A DNA stretch of 64,000 nucleotides from Metabacillus schmidteae (GCF_903166545.1 NZ_CAESCH010000001.1:3724001-3788000), one strand, 5' to 3'; positions 20,088 through 30,650 are shown, counted from the first letter of the stretch. Translations and numbers: made by a program. Notes: generated from the sequence alone by a model not told the origin.

Positions 20088-21281
20088 TTAAAAATGTAAG
20101 TAATGACCTAGTTTTTCATATTTTGTTCTTAAGTAATTTTCATTTTCTTCTCTTGCAGGCATTTCAATCGGTACTCTATCGACAATTGTTAAGCCATAGC
20201 CTTCAAGTCCAGCAATCTTACGCGGATTATTTGTCAAGAGCTTCATTTTTTCAATTCCCAGATCTTTAAGAATCTGAGCACCGATGCCATAATCTCTTAA
20301 ATCAGGAGCAAATCCTAATTTTTCATTTGCTACAACGGTATCATACCCTTGTTCCTGAAGCTTATAAGCCCTCATCTTATTTAGTAGACCTATCCCTCTA
20401 CCCTCTTGCCTCATGTAGAGTAAAACCCCTTTTCCTTCTTTCTCAATTTGAGAAAGTGCAGCATGTAATTGGGGGCCACAGTCACATCTGTAAGATCCAA
20501 ATACATCTCCTGTAAGACATTCAGAATGGACTCTTACTAATATCTCTTCTTCAGGGCTAATATCGCCTTTCACAAATGCAACATGTTCTTTTTGATCTAA
20601 AACATTAGAATAGCCTATAGCTCTAAAAGAACCAAATTCAGTTGGCAGCTCAATTTCAACTTCTTTCTTAACCAACTTTTCTCTCTGATTACGATATTTA
20701 ATTAAATCCTTAATCGTAATAATTTTCAAGTCAAGCTCTTTAGCAAGGACTAATAAGTCAGGCACTCTTGCCATCGTACCATCTTCTTTAATAATCTCAC
20801 AAATGACTCCACCAGGCTTTGCACCACATAGACGGGACAAATCTACTGCTGCTTCAGTGTGACCAGCTCTACGGAGAACTCCACCTTCTTTTGCAATTAA
20901 TGGAAATGTATGTCCTGGTCTCTTGAAATCTGCGGGCTTTGAATCTTCCGATAAAAGTGCTTTTACAGTATCGGCACGTTCAAATGCACTAATTCCTGTT
21001 GAATTTGTTTTATGGTCAACACTAACGGTGAAAGCCGTTCCATGTGGATCGGTATTTTGAGAGACCATAGGAGAAAGATCCAATTTAGCTGCCTGATTTT
21101 CTGTTATTGGAACACATACAAGCCCTCTACCATGCTTTATCATGAAATTAATTACTTCAGGAGTCACTCTATCAGCCAGGGAAACAAAATCTCCTTCATT
21201 TTCACGGTCCTCGTCATCTACAACAATGACTACTTTACCATCTCTCAAATCTGTAATTGCCTCTTCGATTGTATTGAACAT
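20088..21281 (-). CDS. ribBA: Bifunctional DHBP synthase / GTP cyclohydrolase II
   Basis: 397 residues. The N-terminal half (about 1-205) is 3,4-dihydroxy-2-butanone-4-phosphate synthase, with [11 protein letters not shown] and the GHTEAAVDL segment. The C-terminal half is GTP cyclohydrolase II, with the zinc cysteines in [18 protein letters not shown] and the RQEGRGIGL motif. It supplies both branches of riboflavin synthesis. Lies between ribE and ribH. Confidence 0.97.
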   Translation of the reverse strand: MFNTIEEAITDLRDGKVVIVVDDEDRENEGDFVSLADRVTPEVINFMIKHGRGLVCVPITENQAAKLDLSPMVSQNTDPHGTAFTVSVDHKTNSTGISAFERADTVKALLSEDSKPADFKRPGHTFPLIAKEGGVLRRAGHTEAAVDLSRLCGAKPGGVICEIIKEDGTMARVPDLLVLAKELDLKIITIKDLIKYRNQREKLVKKEVEIELPTEFGSFRAIGYSNVLDQKEHVAFVKGDISPEEEILVRVHSECLTGDVFGSYRCDCGPQLHAALSQIEKEGKGVLLYMRQEGRGIGLLNKMRAYKLQEQGYDTVVANEKLGFAPDLRDYGIGAQILKDLGIEKMKLLTNNPRKIAGLEGYGLTIVDRVPIEMPAREENENYLRTKYEKLGHYLHF

Positions 21282-21351
21282 GATATAACTCCCTTCATAT
21301 ATGTTACATTGGCTAACAACCTGCTAGTCAGCTGTTGTTTATTGTCTATCC

Positions 21352-21999
21352 TTAGACAAAGCCATTTTCTTCTAAAAATGATTTACTTAATGAAGAGCCT
21401 TTTGTGTTATCTTGTTGAGAAACAAATTTTTTTATATATTTCCCAACCATATCACATTCGATGTTCACAATATCACCAACACCCTTTGTTCCTAAAATGG
21501 TTTCACCTAAAGTATGAGGAATAATAGAAATGACTACTTTTTCTTTCTCTAACCCAAAAATCGTCAGGCTTATTCCATCTACTGTAATAGAACCTTTATG
21601 GATCAAGGTACTAGTTAATTCTTCAGGCACTTGTATTTCATAATAAACTGCATTAGACACTTGCTGTTTTTTCACGATCTTTCCAATACCGTCAACATGT
21701 CCAGAAACAAAGTGACCGCCGAATCTTCCGTTCGCTGCCATTGCTCTCTCCAAGTTTACTGTTGACCCTTTTTTTAAAAGGGATAAAGATGTGCTTCTAA
21801 CCGTTTCAGGCATTACATCAACTGAGAAAGAAGCAGCCGAGAATTGTGTGACTGTTAAGCATACTCCATTTACTGAAATACTGTCCCCTAAAGCTACATC
21901 TTTAAGTATATGTTTTGCTCCTATTGTGAAAACGATCGCTTCTTTTGAGCTTTGTACACTTTGAACTGTGCCAATTTCTTCAATGATCCCTGTAAACAC
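21352..21999 (-). CDS. ribE: Riboflavin synthase alpha subunit
   Basis: 215 residues with two tandem lumazine-binding domains. Each begins with a recognisable turn: MFTGIIEEIGTV at the N-terminus and GHVDGIGKI near residue 100. It dismutates two lumazines to riboflavin plus the pyrimidine precursor. SD AAGGAGGA. In the usual Bacillus order ribD would lie between the riboswitch and this gene; here ribE is the first gene of the operon. Confidence 0.96.
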   Translation of the reverse strand: MFTGIIEEIGTVQSVQSSKEAIVFTIGAKHILKDVALGDSISVNGVCLTVTQFSAASFSVDVMPETVRSTSLSLLKKGSTVNLERAMAANGRFGGHFVSGHVDGIGKIVKKQQVSNAVYYEIQVPEELTSTLIHKGSITVDGISLTIFGLEKEKVVISIIPHTLGETILGTKGVGDIVNIECDMVGKYIKKFVSQQDNTKGSSLSKSFLEENGFV

Positions 22000-22043
22000 A
22001 CGATTTCCTCCTTCCTTTTATACATGTCATATTTACGTTTACA

Positions 22044-22070
22044 TTGCATTGCATATATTATGCAATGCAA
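22044..22070 (-). other. Perfect hairpin in the ribE leader
   Basis: TTGCATTGCAT, 5-base loop, ATGCAATGCAA. It starts right at the T-run of the riboswitch terminator and ends about 45 bases before the ribE start. It may stabilise the 5' end of the read-through mRNA; the role is inference. Confidence 0.5.
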
Positions 22071-22101
22071 AAAAAGCCCACTGTCAAAGAGACTAGGGGC
22101 T
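22069..22101 (-). terminator. Riboswitch-controlled terminator of the rib operon
   Basis: Minus strand AGCCC...GTC / GAC...GGGCT followed by seven Ts, about 100 bases after the FMN aptamer. It is the expected expression platform: FMN binding favours termination before ribE. Confidence 0.75.
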
Positions 22102-22198
22102 TGGAAATTGTCAGAAATTGATATTTGAGTATGTCAAATAAGAGTATTAAATGTCTATTTTTTTCACAGACTTTAATACACCGCAAAAAATTCACGCA

Positions 22199-22342
22199 AT
22201 TCTTCTCCCATCCAGACTTTCACTGTCGGCCCTAGAATCTCACTAGATCCACCGTAACAATTAATGTTTACGGGTCACGGACTTAGAAGAGTCACTCCCC
22301 TTCATCACCGCCGGTAGGGAATTCCACCCTGCCCCGAAGAAT
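22199..22342 (-). promoter_or_regulatory. FMN riboswitch (RFN element)
   Basis: On the minus strand the aptamer opens with ATTCTTCGGGGCAGGGTG and closes with GGATGGGAGAAGAAT, forming the P1 stem. Conserved RFN blocks CCCTACCGGCGGT, AGTCCGTGACCC and GTGAGATTCTAGGGCCGACAG are all present. It senses FMN and controls the rib operon by transcription termination. Confidence 0.97.
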
Positions 22343-22371
22343 GTAAAACGAAATATGAAATTATAAATTAT

Positions 22372-22400
22372 ATTTTATCCATATAACGAGCATGTTGCAA
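22372..22400 (-). promoter_or_regulatory. SigA promoter of the riboflavin operon
   Basis: Minus strand TTGCAA, 17-base spacer, TAAAAT; transcription would begin about 25 bases before the FMN aptamer. Confidence 0.6.
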
Positions 22401-22461
22401 TCTTTATGTTTCATTTTTAGAAATTAAAAGGTAAATTTATTGTTAAACTTTCCTGGCAATG

Positions 22462-22492
22462 AAAAAGAACTGCCCATATACTAGACAGTTCT
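22462..22492 (-). terminator. Terminator of ppiB
   Basis: Stem AGAACTG / CAGTTCT, 13-base loop, T-run on the minus strand. Confidence 0.75.
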
Positions 22493-22507
22493 AAAATTTT
22501 TTAGATT

Positions 22508-22942
22508 TTATTCTTCAAAAACCTTTACTTCTTTCATTACATCATTTGGTTTAATTTTATAAACAGCTTCTAGATTATCCACTACTTTACCAAAAACAGT
22601 ATGAACCCCGTTTAAATGAGGTTGTGGCTCGTGAACGATAAAGAATTGGCTGCCGCCTGTATCTTTCCCTGCATGTGCCATTGAAAGGGATCCTGCTTCA
22701 TGCTTGTGTGGATTACCTTGTGTTTCACACTTAATCGTATAGCCAGGTCCTCCAGTTCCAGTTCCATGCGGACAACCACCTTGTGCTACAAACCCAGGGA
22801 TAACACGGTGAAATGTTAAGCCATTATAAAATCCTTCATTAGCAAGCTTTTCAAAGTTAGCAACTGTTCCTGGTGCTTCATTTTGGTAAAGCTCCATTGT
22901 CATTACATCGCCATTTTCCATTGTAATTTGTGCTTTTTTCAT
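22508..22942 (-). CDS. ppiB: Peptidyl-prolyl cis-trans isomerase B (cyclophilin)
   Basis: 144 residues of the cyclophilin fold. Signature [13 protein letters not shown] contains the catalytic arginine; [22 protein letters not shown] is the conserved active-site face. Cytoplasmic, no signal peptide. The reading frame is open 14 codons further upstream, but the SD TTGGAGG lies inside that stretch directly before ATG 22942, and the resulting length matches B. subtilis PpiB. Confidence 0.95.
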   Translation of the reverse strand: MKKAQITMENGDVMTMELYQNEAPGTVANFEKLANEGFYNGLTFHRVIPGFVAQGGCPHGTGTGGPGYTIKCETQGNPHKHEAGSLSMAHAGKDTGGSQFFIVHEPQPHLNGVHTVFGKVVDNLEAVYKIKPNDVMKEVKVFEE

Positions 22943-23079
22943 ATGTATGAAACCTCCAATATGTTTTGTACGTCTAATAGACATGAATACCTACCTATTC
23001 TACTATACTCAAGGGAGGAATACCAAATAGATCGTTAATAAATAATATTAAGAAATTCTTAATTTCCATGTTGAATGTA

Positions 23080-23106
23080 TTGACATTTTATAAAAAGCTC
23101 TATAAT
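23080..23106 (+). promoter_or_regulatory. Candidate promoter for ypuA
   Basis: TTGACA and TATAAT are both perfect, but the spacer is only 15 bases. That is short for SigA and suggests an activator or a different register. Confidence 0.45.
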
Positions 23107-23149
23107 AGATGAGGAGAGCCAGTCATTGTTTGAATAAGGAGGCATTATT

Positions 23150-24034
23150 TTGAAGAAATATATAGTTAGTTTCATCGCTTTACTTTTATTTGCTTTTCCA
23201 TCCTTAACATACGCAGATGCAGTAGTGGGGGATATGATTATTACGCTTGGAGAAAATTTAACAGAAGAACAAAAACAAACGATTCTTAATGAAATGAATG
23301 CAACTGCAGATGATCAAATCATCACAGTTTCTAATGAGGAAGAACATCAATATTTAGGTGATTATATTCCAAAAGCAACAATCGGAACGAAGGCTATATC
23401 GTCAACAAGTATTACAATTGAAAAAGCTGGTTCAGGTCTTGAAGTTAAAACAAAGAATATCAACTGGGTAACGGATGAAATGTATTTAAATGCCCTCATG
23501 ACAGCAGGTGTTAAAGATGCGTCCATTTATGTTACCGCACCTTTTGAAGTTTCAGGTACTGCTGCCTTAACAGGTTTAATCAAGGCTTATGAGATTTCTT
23601 CTGAAGAAGCTATACCGGAAGATGTAAAACAGGTTGCGAATGAAGAACTTGTCACAACAGCAAAATTGGGTGATGAGGTTGGAGCGGAAAATGCATCAGC
23701 TTTAATGGCAAAAATCAAGGATGACATTGCCAAAAATGGTATTCCTGAGACCGATGCGGAATTACGTACAATGATTGAAAATGCAGCAAATGATTTAGGT
23801 ATTACACTTTCAGAAGAAGATATCAATAGTTTAATTGATTTGTTTAATAAGATGAAGGATATAAATATCGATTGGAATCAGGTTGGTGATCAGCTCGATC
23901 AGGCAAGGGATAAAATCTCAAATTTTCTGAATTCTGAGGAAGGCCAAACTTTTCTACAGCAAGTAAAAGAATTCTTTATAGCATTATGGAATGCGATTAT
24001 TTCTATCTTTACAAATAATGAGCAATCCGCATAA
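23150..24034 (+). CDS. ypuA: YpuA, secreted DUF1002 protein
   Basis: 294 residues. Signal peptide 1-22 with cleavage after YADA. The DUF1002 body contains GENLTEEQKQTILNEM and tandem helical segments about 150-260, ending in a hydrophobic C-terminal helix (FFIALWNAIISIF). Start is TTG with SD AAGGAGG. Located between ppiB and lysA as in B. subtilis. Extracytoplasmic; an envelope-related function is likely but not defined. Confidence 0.88.
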   Translation: MKKYIVSFIALLLFAFPSLTYADAVVGDMIITLGENLTEEQKQTILNEMNATADDQIITVSNEEEHQYLGDYIPKATIGTKAISSTSITIEKAGSGLEVKTKNINWVTDEMYLNALMTAGVKDASIYVTAPFEVSGTAALTGLIKAYEISSEEAIPEDVKQVANEELVTTAKLGDEVGAENASALMAKIKDDIAKNGIPETDAELRTMIENAANDLGITLSEEDINSLIDLFNKMKDINIDWNQVGDQLDQARDKISNFLNSEEGQTFLQQVKEFFIALWNAIISIFTNNEQSA

Positions 24035-24038
24035 TAAA

Positions 24039-24080
24039 AAACAAGAGCGTGTGTATTTTTAACACCGCTCTTGTTTTTTT
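24039..24080. terminator. Bidirectional terminator between ypuA and lysA
   Basis: Stem ACAAGAGCG-TGTG / CACA-CGCTCTTGT, with runs of A before and T after, serving both convergent genes. Confidence 0.88.
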
Positions 24081-24081
24081 A

Positions 24082-25404
24082 TTATTTATTAATTACTTTC
24101 GATTGAAAGGGAAGATCATTCACAATCAAATCTTCAAAACTCTCTCTTTTCACTACAAGTTGCGCTTCGCCATTTTCAACAAAAACAACTGCCGGTCTTG
24201 GGATTCTGTTATAATTATTAGCCATTGAATAGCCATAAGCACCTGTACAGAATACGGCCAAAATATCATTTGGCTTAACCTCTGGTAATGGCAGGTCCCA
24301 AATTAACATATCTCCACTTTCACAGCATTTTCCTGCGACTGAAACCGGGACATCATGCTTTTCTAATGCGCGATTTGCTAATACTGCTTCATATTTGGCT
24401 TGATATAAAGCTGGACGAATATTATCACTCATTCCCCCATCAATTGCAATATACTCCCTAATATTTGGAACAGATTTTGTTGATCCGGTTGTATATAATG
24501 TTGTTCCTGCATCTCCTACTAGGGAGCGACCTGGCTCAATCCAAATTTCGGGCATTTCAATGCCCATTTCATTTACTTGTGTTTTAACTGCTTCAACAAT
24601 TTTTTCGACATAATAAGTAGCTGGAAGCGGCTCATCTTCTGCTGTGTAGCGAATTCCAAATCCTCCACCCAGATTAACAACTTCCGGGATAAATGAGAAT
24701 TGACTTTGCCATTCCTTGATTTTATCAAATACTCTTTCTGCTGCAAGAACAAATCCGGCAGTATCAAATATTTGAGAACCAATATGGCAGTGAATTCCAA
24801 GCAAATGAATATGACTTGATTTTAACACTGCTTCAATAGCCTTCTCAATTTGTCCATTTAACAAACCAAATCCAAATTTTGAATCTTCTTGGCCTGTAGT
24901 AATATAATCATGAGTATGTGCTTCAACACCAGGTGTAACACGTAGCAAAACTGCTACTTTTTGTTCAGATGCTTTTGTTAGTTCTTCTAACATTTCAATT
25001 TCATAGAAGTTATCTACAACAATACACCCTACCTGATGGTCTAAAGCCATTTTAAGTTCTGATTTGCTTTTATTGTTTCCATGTAAATGGATTCTTGATG
25101 CAGGAAATCCGGAAGCAATTGCAGTATACAATTCACCACCAGAGACAACATCCAATGAAAGTCCTTCCTCATTAATCAGCTGAAACATGGCAATCGATGA
25201 AAATGCTTTACTTGCATAAGCAACTTGTGCTTTTACGCCCATTTTTTCAAATGCTTCTTTAAAGCTTCGAGCGCGTTCTCTTATTAACGCTACATCGTAA
25301 ATATAAAGAGGTGTACCATATTCTTTCGCTAATTGAATGGTATCCACTCCGCCTATTTCTAAATGTCCTTTTTCATTTATATTGCTAGTACCATGTAAGA
25401 ACAA
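24082..25404 (-). CDS. lysA: Diaminopimelate decarboxylase
   Basis: 440 residues, fold type III PLP enzyme. The PLP lysine is K66 in YASKAF; the phosphate-binding segment GGGFGIRY and the active-site CCESGD near the C-terminus are conserved. Catalyses the last step of lysine synthesis, meso-DAP to L-lysine. Located between ypuA and the spoVA operon as in B. subtilis. No lysine riboswitch is visible upstream. Confidence 0.97.
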   Translation of the reverse strand: MFLHGTSNINEKGHLEIGGVDTIQLAKEYGTPLYIYDVALIRERARSFKEAFEKMGVKAQVAYASKAFSSIAMFQLINEEGLSLDVVSGGELYTAIASGFPASRIHLHGNNKSKSELKMALDHQVGCIVVDNFYEIEMLEELTKASEQKVAVLLRVTPGVEAHTHDYITTGQEDSKFGFGLLNGQIEKAIEAVLKSSHIHLLGIHCHIGSQIFDTAGFVLAAERVFDKIKEWQSQFSFIPEVVNLGGGFGIRYTAEDEPLPATYYVEKIVEAVKTQVNEMGIEMPEIWIEPGRSLVGDAGTTLYTTGSTKSVPNIREYIAIDGGMSDNIRPALYQAKYEAVLANRALEKHDVPVSVAGKCCESGDMLIWDLPLPEVKPNDILAVFCTGAYGYSMANNYNRIPRPAVVFVENGEAQLVVKRESFEDLIVNDLPFQSKVINK

Positions 25405-25484
25405 AATGTATCCCCTCTTTCTACAACTAGGCTTTTACGTTTTCTTATCTTGAAAACCAATCAATAGAAGATTAATTAACAAGG

Positions 25485-25520
25485 AAAAAGACAGTTAACA
25501 CCAGCTGGTTATTAACTGTC
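25485..25520 (-). terminator. Terminator of the spoVA operon
   Basis: Stem GACAGTTAA / TTAACTGTC enclosing a second dyad, ACCAGCTGGT, followed by TTTTT on the minus strand. Confidence 0.85.
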
Positions 25521-25592
25521 TGTTATGAAAATTCTGCATGAAATTAAACATACAATATCATAAAAGAGGGGTTCTTTCAATGTCACTTTACC

Positions 25593-27071
25593 CTAATTCG
25601 GTTGTTTTTTTACATTTTGAGGATGGACAATACTTGGTCTTAGCTTTGCGCCCGGCACAGAAGTCCTAACAATGATTTGCCATAAGGCCTTTGCATTAAA
25701 TGGTAGAAATGGCCACAGATAAGGAGTGTTCAAAGATCTTATTCTTACAAGCAAGATGATAAAAACTGTACATCCAATCACAAATCCCTCTAATTTGAAA
25801 GCTGCAACTGCAACTAACAATAATAACCTTGATATCTTATTCGCAACACTTAATTCATAGCTTGGTGTTGCAAATGTTCCGATTGCTGCAACCGCTACAT
25901 ATAAGATTACCTCCGGAACAAACAATCCAACGTCAATCGCAATTTGACCAATCAACGCTGCTGCGATTAGACCCATCGCAGTAGAAAGAGATGTCGGCGT
26001 ATGTATCGCAGCCATTCTTAAAAACTCTATCCCAAAATCAGCTAAAAATATTTGGATAACAATAGGGATATTTTTCTCTTCATTAGGACCAATAAAAGCA
26101 ATATTTTCTGGTAAAAGTGACGGCTCTAAACAAAATAAAAACCATAATGGTAAAAGAAAAATTGATGCAATAATTCCCAAAAATCGGACCCAACGTAAAA
26201 ACGTACCAACAGCAGGAGCTTGACGATATTCTTCTGCATGCTGAACATGATGAAAAAATGTTGTAGGAGTGATAATGACACTAGGTGATGTATCAACTAT
26301 AATCAATACATGACCTTCTAACAAGTGATTTGCTGCAACATCCGGTCTTTCTGTATACCTAACCAGAGGATAAGGATTGTAGCCCTGTCGAACTAAGAAT
26401 TCTTCAACCGTTTTATCTGCCATCGTTATTCCATCAACTTTAATTGTGTCAAGTTCTTTTTTTATGGTTTTAATTAGTCCGGGATCAGCCACATCTTTAA
26501 TGTAAGCAAGACAAACATCTGTTTTTGAACGTTCACCAATTTTCATCATTTCATATCGCAAACGCTCATCTCTAATTCTTCTTCGAATTAAGCCTGTGTT
26601 AACGATAATATTCTCAACAAAACCATCTCTTGCTCCACGAACAATCTTCTCTGTATCCGGCTCTTGAGGTTGTCGACCGGGATAACTTCTCACATCAACA
26701 ACAAGTCCATAGTCAGAGCCTTCCATAAGAAATACAATTAATCCCGAAAGAACCTGGTCCACCACTTCATCCAGCGTTTTTATTTTTTGGACGGATTGGT
26801 TAACAATTCTATTTTCTAAAATTTCTTTAAATTTTATATGATTTACTTCACTATCGTTAATTAATGTTACATTCTTTAATATTTGCGTAATATAATTCGT
26901 ATCACATAGACCGTTTAAATAATACATATTGACTTGAAAGTCTAATAAGGATAATTTCCTGACACCTAAATCAAAGCTCGTATTTAAACCAACATGTTCG
27001 GTAAAAAACCTTTCGCTTTCTGCTAAGTTTCCCGTGATTGGGTACTGTTTAGCTTCCTTCTCTGTTGACAA
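25593..27071 (-). CDS. spoVAF: SpoVAF, spore membrane protein of the GerA-A type
   Basis: 492 residues. The soluble N-terminal half contains [23 protein letters not shown]-terminal block of about five membrane helices follows. It is homologous to germinant receptor A subunits. Starts at a TTG 49 bases inside spoVAEA, with SD AAAGGAG. Last gene of the spoVA operon. The C-terminal tail is basic and cytoplasmic or core-facing. Reported in Bacillus to assist germination rather than be essential for DPA uptake. Confidence 0.95.
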   Translation of the reverse strand: MSTEKEAKQYPITGNLAESERFFTEHVGLNTSFDLGVRKLSLLDFQVNMYYLNGLCDTNYITQILKNVTLINDSEVNHIKFKEILENRIVNQSVQKIKTLDEVVDQVLSGLIVFLMEGSDYGLVVDVRSYPGRQPQEPDTEKIVRGARDGFVENIIVNTGLIRRRIRDERLRYEMMKIGERSKTDVCLAYIKDVADPGLIKTIKKELDTIKVDGITMADKTVEEFLVRQGYNPYPLVRYTERPDVAANHLLEGHVLIIVDTSPSVIITPTTFFHHVQHAEEYRQAPAVGTFLRWVRFLGIIASIFLLPLWFLFCLEPSLLPENIAFIGPNEEKNIPIVIQIFLADFGIEFLRMAAIHTPTSLSTAMGLIAAALIGQIAIDVGLFVPEVILYVAVAAIGTFATPSYELSVANKISRLLLLVAVAAFKLEGFVIGCTVFIILLVRIRSLNTPYLWPFLPFNAKALWQIIVRTSVPGAKLRPSIVHPQNVKKQPN

Positions 27072-27634
27072 TCGGAACCGCTCCTTTCTAGTATCAATTC
27101 AACAGCTTTTAATGTGATTGGCGATCCATTCTTCACACTATCTTTTCTTGCCATTTTTCCAATATCTCCAATTCCAACAATAATCGGAACCTTTAACTGA
27201 TCTAAACAATACACCGTATCACCGCTTATTCTTCCAAGTTCAATGTCTTTTAGTCCGCTTTTATCTACACCGTATTCAGTTAATTCACCAAATCGGTCAA
27301 TACTAACATCAACTCTCGTCCACTCTGTCTGATGTGTTTTAGATGCTACTGCAATTACTCCAAGCACCTCTACTTTGGGGTGTTCAGCGACGTATTTCAA
27401 AGCCACTTCTCCAGCCCCTTCTCCTAATAATCCACAATCGTCAAACATGACAAAGACAGGGTCATTTTTTGCCTGAAGAATTAGCTCAACTATTTGGGGT
27501 CCACTTAATATAGTAGGATTCCCTTGGGTTTGTGAAATGGCTCTTCCCCCTATTTGGGCTGCCACATATTCAACTGTTCTTGCAGCATATTCATCTCCAT
27601 CAGTTACAATAATGACCCTCACTTTTTCTGCCAA
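27023..27634 (-). CDS. spoVAEA: SpoVAEA
   Basis: 203 residues, soluble with no membrane helix. Contains [20 protein letters not shown] at the N-terminus and the SpoVAEA-specific [20 protein letters not shown] segment. Part of the SpoVA DPA channel assembly in the inner spore membrane. TTG start with SD AAAGGA. Its 3' end overlaps the start of spoVAF by 49 bases. Confidence 0.93.
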   Translation of the reverse strand: MAEKVRVIIVTDGDEYAARTVEYVAAQIGGRAISQTQGNPTILSGPQIVELILQAKNDPVFVMFDDCGLLGEGAGEVALKYVAEHPKVEVLGVIAVASKTHQTEWTRVDVSIDRFGELTEYGVDKSGLKDIELGRISGDTVYCLDQLKVPIIVGIGDIGKMARKDSVKNGSPITLKAVELILERSGSDCQQRRKLNSTQSRET

Positions 27635-27640
27635 TGTGAC

Positions 27641-27991
27641 CTATCCTTTCGGTTTAAAGATAAGTGCCATAATGAATGCAAACAAAATTGCTGCTGAAAT
27701 ACCTGCTGACGTTAGTTCAAATATACCAATACCTATGCCAATAAAGCCATGCTCCTTAGCTTGTTCCATTGCCCCATGCAGGAGAGAGTGTCCAAAACTT
27801 GTGATAGGTACGGTTGCTCCAGCTCCAGCAAACTTTATTAAATTATCATATATACCAAACCCATCCAGTATGGCCCCTGATACAACAAAAGAACTCATAA
27901 CATGTGCCGGTGTTAATTTAAAAACATCTAATAGGATTTGTCCGATTACACAAATCGCTCCTCCGACAACAAAAGCTAACAAATATTCCAT
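27641..27991 (-). CDS. spoVAEB: SpoVAEB membrane subunit
   Basis: 116 residues with about four membrane helices. It shares the [20 protein letters not shown] motif type with SpoVAC, the two being paralogous channel proteins for Ca-dipicolinic acid. Its ATG overlaps the spoVAD stop by one base (TAATG), so translation is coupled. Confidence 0.94.
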   Translation of the reverse strand: MEYLLAFVVGGAICVIGQILLDVFKLTPAHVMSSFVVSGAILDGFGIYDNLIKFAGAGATVPITSFGHSLLHGAMEQAKEHGFIGIGIGIFELTSAGISAAILFAFIMALIFKPKG

Positions 27992-29022
27992 TAGCCAATC
28001 ACTCCTCCATTTGCTCTTTCGAAAACAACTCCATGTGCAATCGTTGGTATTGATTCTTTTTGCTGAATCATTGTTGGACTAAGTAGTGCACCGGTTGCTA
28101 CAACTAATACTCGTCTTAAATTACCAGCCCTGAGCTCGTTAAATATATGTCCATATGTTACGACAGCTGAACAACCACAACCACTGCCACCGGCAAATAC
28201 TTTTTGATCTGGACGAAAAACCATTAAGCCACAATCATTATGCTTGTCATGTACATCATAGCCTTCCTCTTTCAGCAACTCTTTTACAATTGGACTACCA
28301 ACTCCTGAGAGATCTCCTGTTAGAAAAAGATCATAATCCTCTGGAGTTCTGTTTAAATCCTTAAGATGCTGTGCAATTGTATCTGCTGCAGCAGGTGCCA
28401 TTGCTGAACCCATATCGAAAGGATCCTTAATCCCTAAGTCTGCGACTTTCCCGATTGTCGCAGCTGTGATTTTAATATCACTAACTTCTTTATTAATTAA
28501 AACAGCCCCTGAGCCCGTTACTGTATAGGTTGCAGTATCAGGCTTTTGGCCCCCGTATTCTGTTGGATAACGGAACTGCCTTTCTGCTGTTGCATTGTGA
28601 CTACTTGTTGCTGCAATTACTTGATTAGCAAAGCCACCATCAACTAATGCGGAACCAAGTGCTACAGTTTCCATAGATGTTGAACAAGCTCCAAACATAC
28701 AAAGAAAAGGAAGACTGAGATGTCTTGCTACATAATTAGCCGTTACGTTTTGGTTCAGTAAATCTCCTGCTAAAAATAAATCTATATCATCTATTGTTTT
28801 ATTTCCTTTGGTAAGACATTGCTCAACTGCCTGCTCCATTAATCTTCGTTCTGCTAGCTCCCAGTTGTCTTCACCACAATGAAGTTCTTTATGTTTAACG
28901 TCAAAATATTGCCCCAGTGGTCCATCCGCTTCCTTTGGTCCGACAGCTGTTCCACTTGAATGAACAAATAAAGGATTCTCAAATTGCCATGTTTGCTTTC
29001 CTGTTAGTTTCAATATTTCCAC
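27991..29022 (-). CDS. spoVAD: SpoVAD, dipicolinic acid-binding protein
   Basis: 343 residues, thiolase-like fold. The Cys of [20 protein letters not shown] sits where thiolases have the nucleophile, and [15 protein letters not shown] is near the C-terminus. SpoVAD is the soluble subunit that binds DPA on the inner spore membrane; catalysis is not expected. Overlaps spoVAEB by one base and follows spoVAC closely. Confidence 0.95.
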   Translation of the reverse strand: MEILKLTGKQTWQFENPLFVHSSGTAVGPKEADGPLGQYFDVKHKELHCGEDNWELAERRLMEQAVEQCLTKGNKTIDDIDLFLAGDLLNQNVTANYVARHLSLPFLCMFGACSTSMETVALGSALVDGGFANQVIAATSSHNATAERQFRYPTEYGGQKPDTATYTVTGSGAVLINKEVSDIKITAATIGKVADLGIKDPFDMGSAMAPAAADTIAQHLKDLNRTPEDYDLFLTGDLSGVGSPIVKELLKEEGYDVHDKHNDCGLMVFRPDQKVFAGGSGCGCSAVVTYGHIFNELRAGNLRRVLVVATGALLSPTMIQQKESIPTIAHGVVFERANGGVIG

Positions 29023-29028
29023 CCCACC

Positions 29029-29478
29029 TTAAAATGCTAGTCCATAAAAATAGCGAATCATTCCGACTATATAGGCTGCCACAACACCAAAAACAATGAC
29101 ACTTCCTGCCAACTTAAACATATTGGTTGCAACTCCCAACACAATACCTTCACTTCTATGTTCTATTGCAGCACTTGTCATCGAATTAGCAAACCCTGTT
29201 ACAGGTACCGCAGATCCCGCTCCTGCAAACTGTCCAAGCTTATCATAAATACCAATTCCCGTTAGTAAAGCAGATATTAGAATCAACGTGGCAACAGTCG
29301 GATTTCCTGCATCTTTTTCTGAAAAGTTGAAAACATTCATATAAAAATTCTGAATGGCCTGACCACATAAACAAATAAATCCACCAATCAGAAACGCCTT
29401 TAGGCAATTAATAAAATATGGTGGTTTCGGCTGATAATCTTTTATTTTATTCTTATAATCTTCTTTCATTTTGGCCAT
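29029..29478 (-). CDS. spoVAC: SpoVAC, mechanosensitive DPA channel subunit
   Basis: 149 residues with about four membrane helices and the FAGAGSAVPVTGFANSM motif shared with SpoVAEB. SpoVAC acts as the channel for DPA movement. The frame is open 13 codons upstream, but SD AAGGAGGG directly precedes ATG 29478, giving a 14-base gap after spoVAB instead of an overlap. Confidence 0.94.
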   Translation of the reverse strand: MAKMKEDYKNKIKDYQPKPPYFINCLKAFLIGGFICLCGQAIQNFYMNVFNFSEKDAGNPTVATLILISALLTGIGIYDKLGQFAGAGSAVPVTGFANSMTSAAIEHRSEGIVLGVATNMFKLAGSVIVFGVVAAYIVGMIRYFYGLAF

Positions 29479-29492
29479 ATATAAGACCCTCC

Positions 29493-29921
29493 TTATTGAT
29501 TTACAAAATACATCCAATGAAATAATGAACCGACAATTTTCCCAAATACAATAGCCATTAACAAAACAACAATCTTTTCTCCAAGCCCAACCCTCTTAGC
29601 TAAAATAGGGAAAACATTTAAAACTTCGGTTAGTGCTGCAGCTAACATTCCTATAAATATTCCACATAATAGACCAATCGGGACTAACCAAAGCTCTGAT
29701 TGAAACAGCATACTATTTCTTAAGCTGACCCATCCTACCAAAACAGCGCCTAATATAATAGCCCCTTCATATACATGAATAAACTGATAGGTTTTTGTTA
29801 GCTGTGTTAGTCTTGGAATAATTCCTAGAACAGCTAAAAATGCAACAAAACCAGAACCTACAACAAGCCCCCCGGATAATCCAATAATGATAAGAATTAT
29901 GCTATTTACTATCATGATCAT
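29493..29921 (-). CDS. spoVAB: SpoVAB membrane protein
   Basis: 142 residues, about four membrane helices, with [17 protein letters not shown], typical of SpoVAB. Subunit of the SpoVA complex. Its start overlaps the last 20 bases of spoVAA and lacks a strong SD, so it probably depends on translational coupling; the ATG two codons downstream is an alternative. Confidence 0.92.
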   Translation of the reverse strand: MIMIVNSIILIIIGLSGGLVVGSGFVAFLAVLGIIPRLTQLTKTYQFIHVYEGAIILGAVLVGWVSLRNSMLFQSELWLVPIGLLCGIFIGMLAAALTEVLNVFPILAKRVGLGEKIVVLLMAIVFGKIVGSLFHWMYFVNQ

Positions 29922-30531
29922 TATTTGCGTTTAAATTTTCTTTATTTTCATTCATCGCTACATATTGATCTAAATCAAGTTGATAGTTAAAAATCTCTAC
30001 CTCTAAGGGACTTGGTTCTTCGTTAATTCTCTTTTTAAATAAGTGATTAAAAAACAATATCATTCCTAATCCCAATCCTATTGAATAAGGAATTTGCAGA
30101 ATTAGCGGCTGAGCATTTTCTTTTCCTGTTACAATTTTGTATATACGTTGATGAACAGCCTGCATACTAACATCCTCGTGGAAATTCATAATCGCCAATC
30201 CGGCTCCAATAAAGAGTAATAACCAGACAATGCAAAATAATAAAGGAGATAGCTTCTTTTTTTTGTACATGATTTCGACAATTGTTTGGTTTGACCCTAA
30301 AGCTTGAACATCGATTTGATTGTCATACTTGTGTATTTCCTTTATGACATGCATAACATCGATGACCACCATATTTTTATCACTTAACTGGACTTCATGA
30401 ATCACGATGTTCTTTAGCTTTCCCGTCAATTCCTTATTGCCTACGATGAGTGCAATTCTTTCAATTGTAATAACATCGTTAGGATGTACTTGAATTCGGT
30501 GACGAAGTCTAATATATACCGTCTTATCCAT
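29902..30531 (-). CDS. spoVAA: SpoVAA
   Basis: 209 residues. A soluble N-terminal domain (about 1-100) precedes two membrane helices, at about 97-117 and 148-168. First gene of the seven-gene spoVA operon, needed for DPA import into the developing spore. Start ATG 30531 with SD AGGAAGTGA; an in-frame TTG immediately precedes it. A SigG-type promoter lies about 90-120 bases upstream. Confidence 0.92.
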   Translation of the reverse strand: MDKTVYIRLRHRIQVHPNDVITIERIALIVGNKELTGKLKNIVIHEVQLSDKNMVVIDVMHVIKEIHKYDNQIDVQALGSNQTIVEIMYKKKKLSPLLFCIVWLLLFIGAGLAIMNFHEDVSMQAVHQRIYKIVTGKENAQPLILQIPYSIGLGLGMILFFNHLFKKRINEEPSPLEVEIFNYQLDLDQYVAMNENKENLNANNDHDSK

Positions 30532-30620
30532 CAAGGTTCACTTCCTAATGAATGTAATAGATGATACTTTCTTTGTCTTTATATTAGATCTTTAACAAAT
30601 AAAACATTTGATTGTATAAG

Positions 30621-30650
30621 TAGTATGCATTGCCTTAATTTTAATCATGC
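30621..30650 (-). promoter_or_regulatory. SigG-type promoter of the spoVA operon
   Basis: Minus strand GCATG, 18-base spacer, CATACTA. Fits the SigF/SigG consensus (GHATR-N18-CATNHTA). SigG control of spoVA is established in B. subtilis. Confidence 0.75.

Noticed and set aside
21012..21524. 170-codon open frame on the plus strand across ribBA and ribE
   Set aside because: Antisense to two well-conserved enzymes and spans their junction; low-complexity composition.
22943..22984. Longer PpiB with 14 extra residues
   Set aside because: The extension contains the SD of the internal ATG and exceeds the family length.
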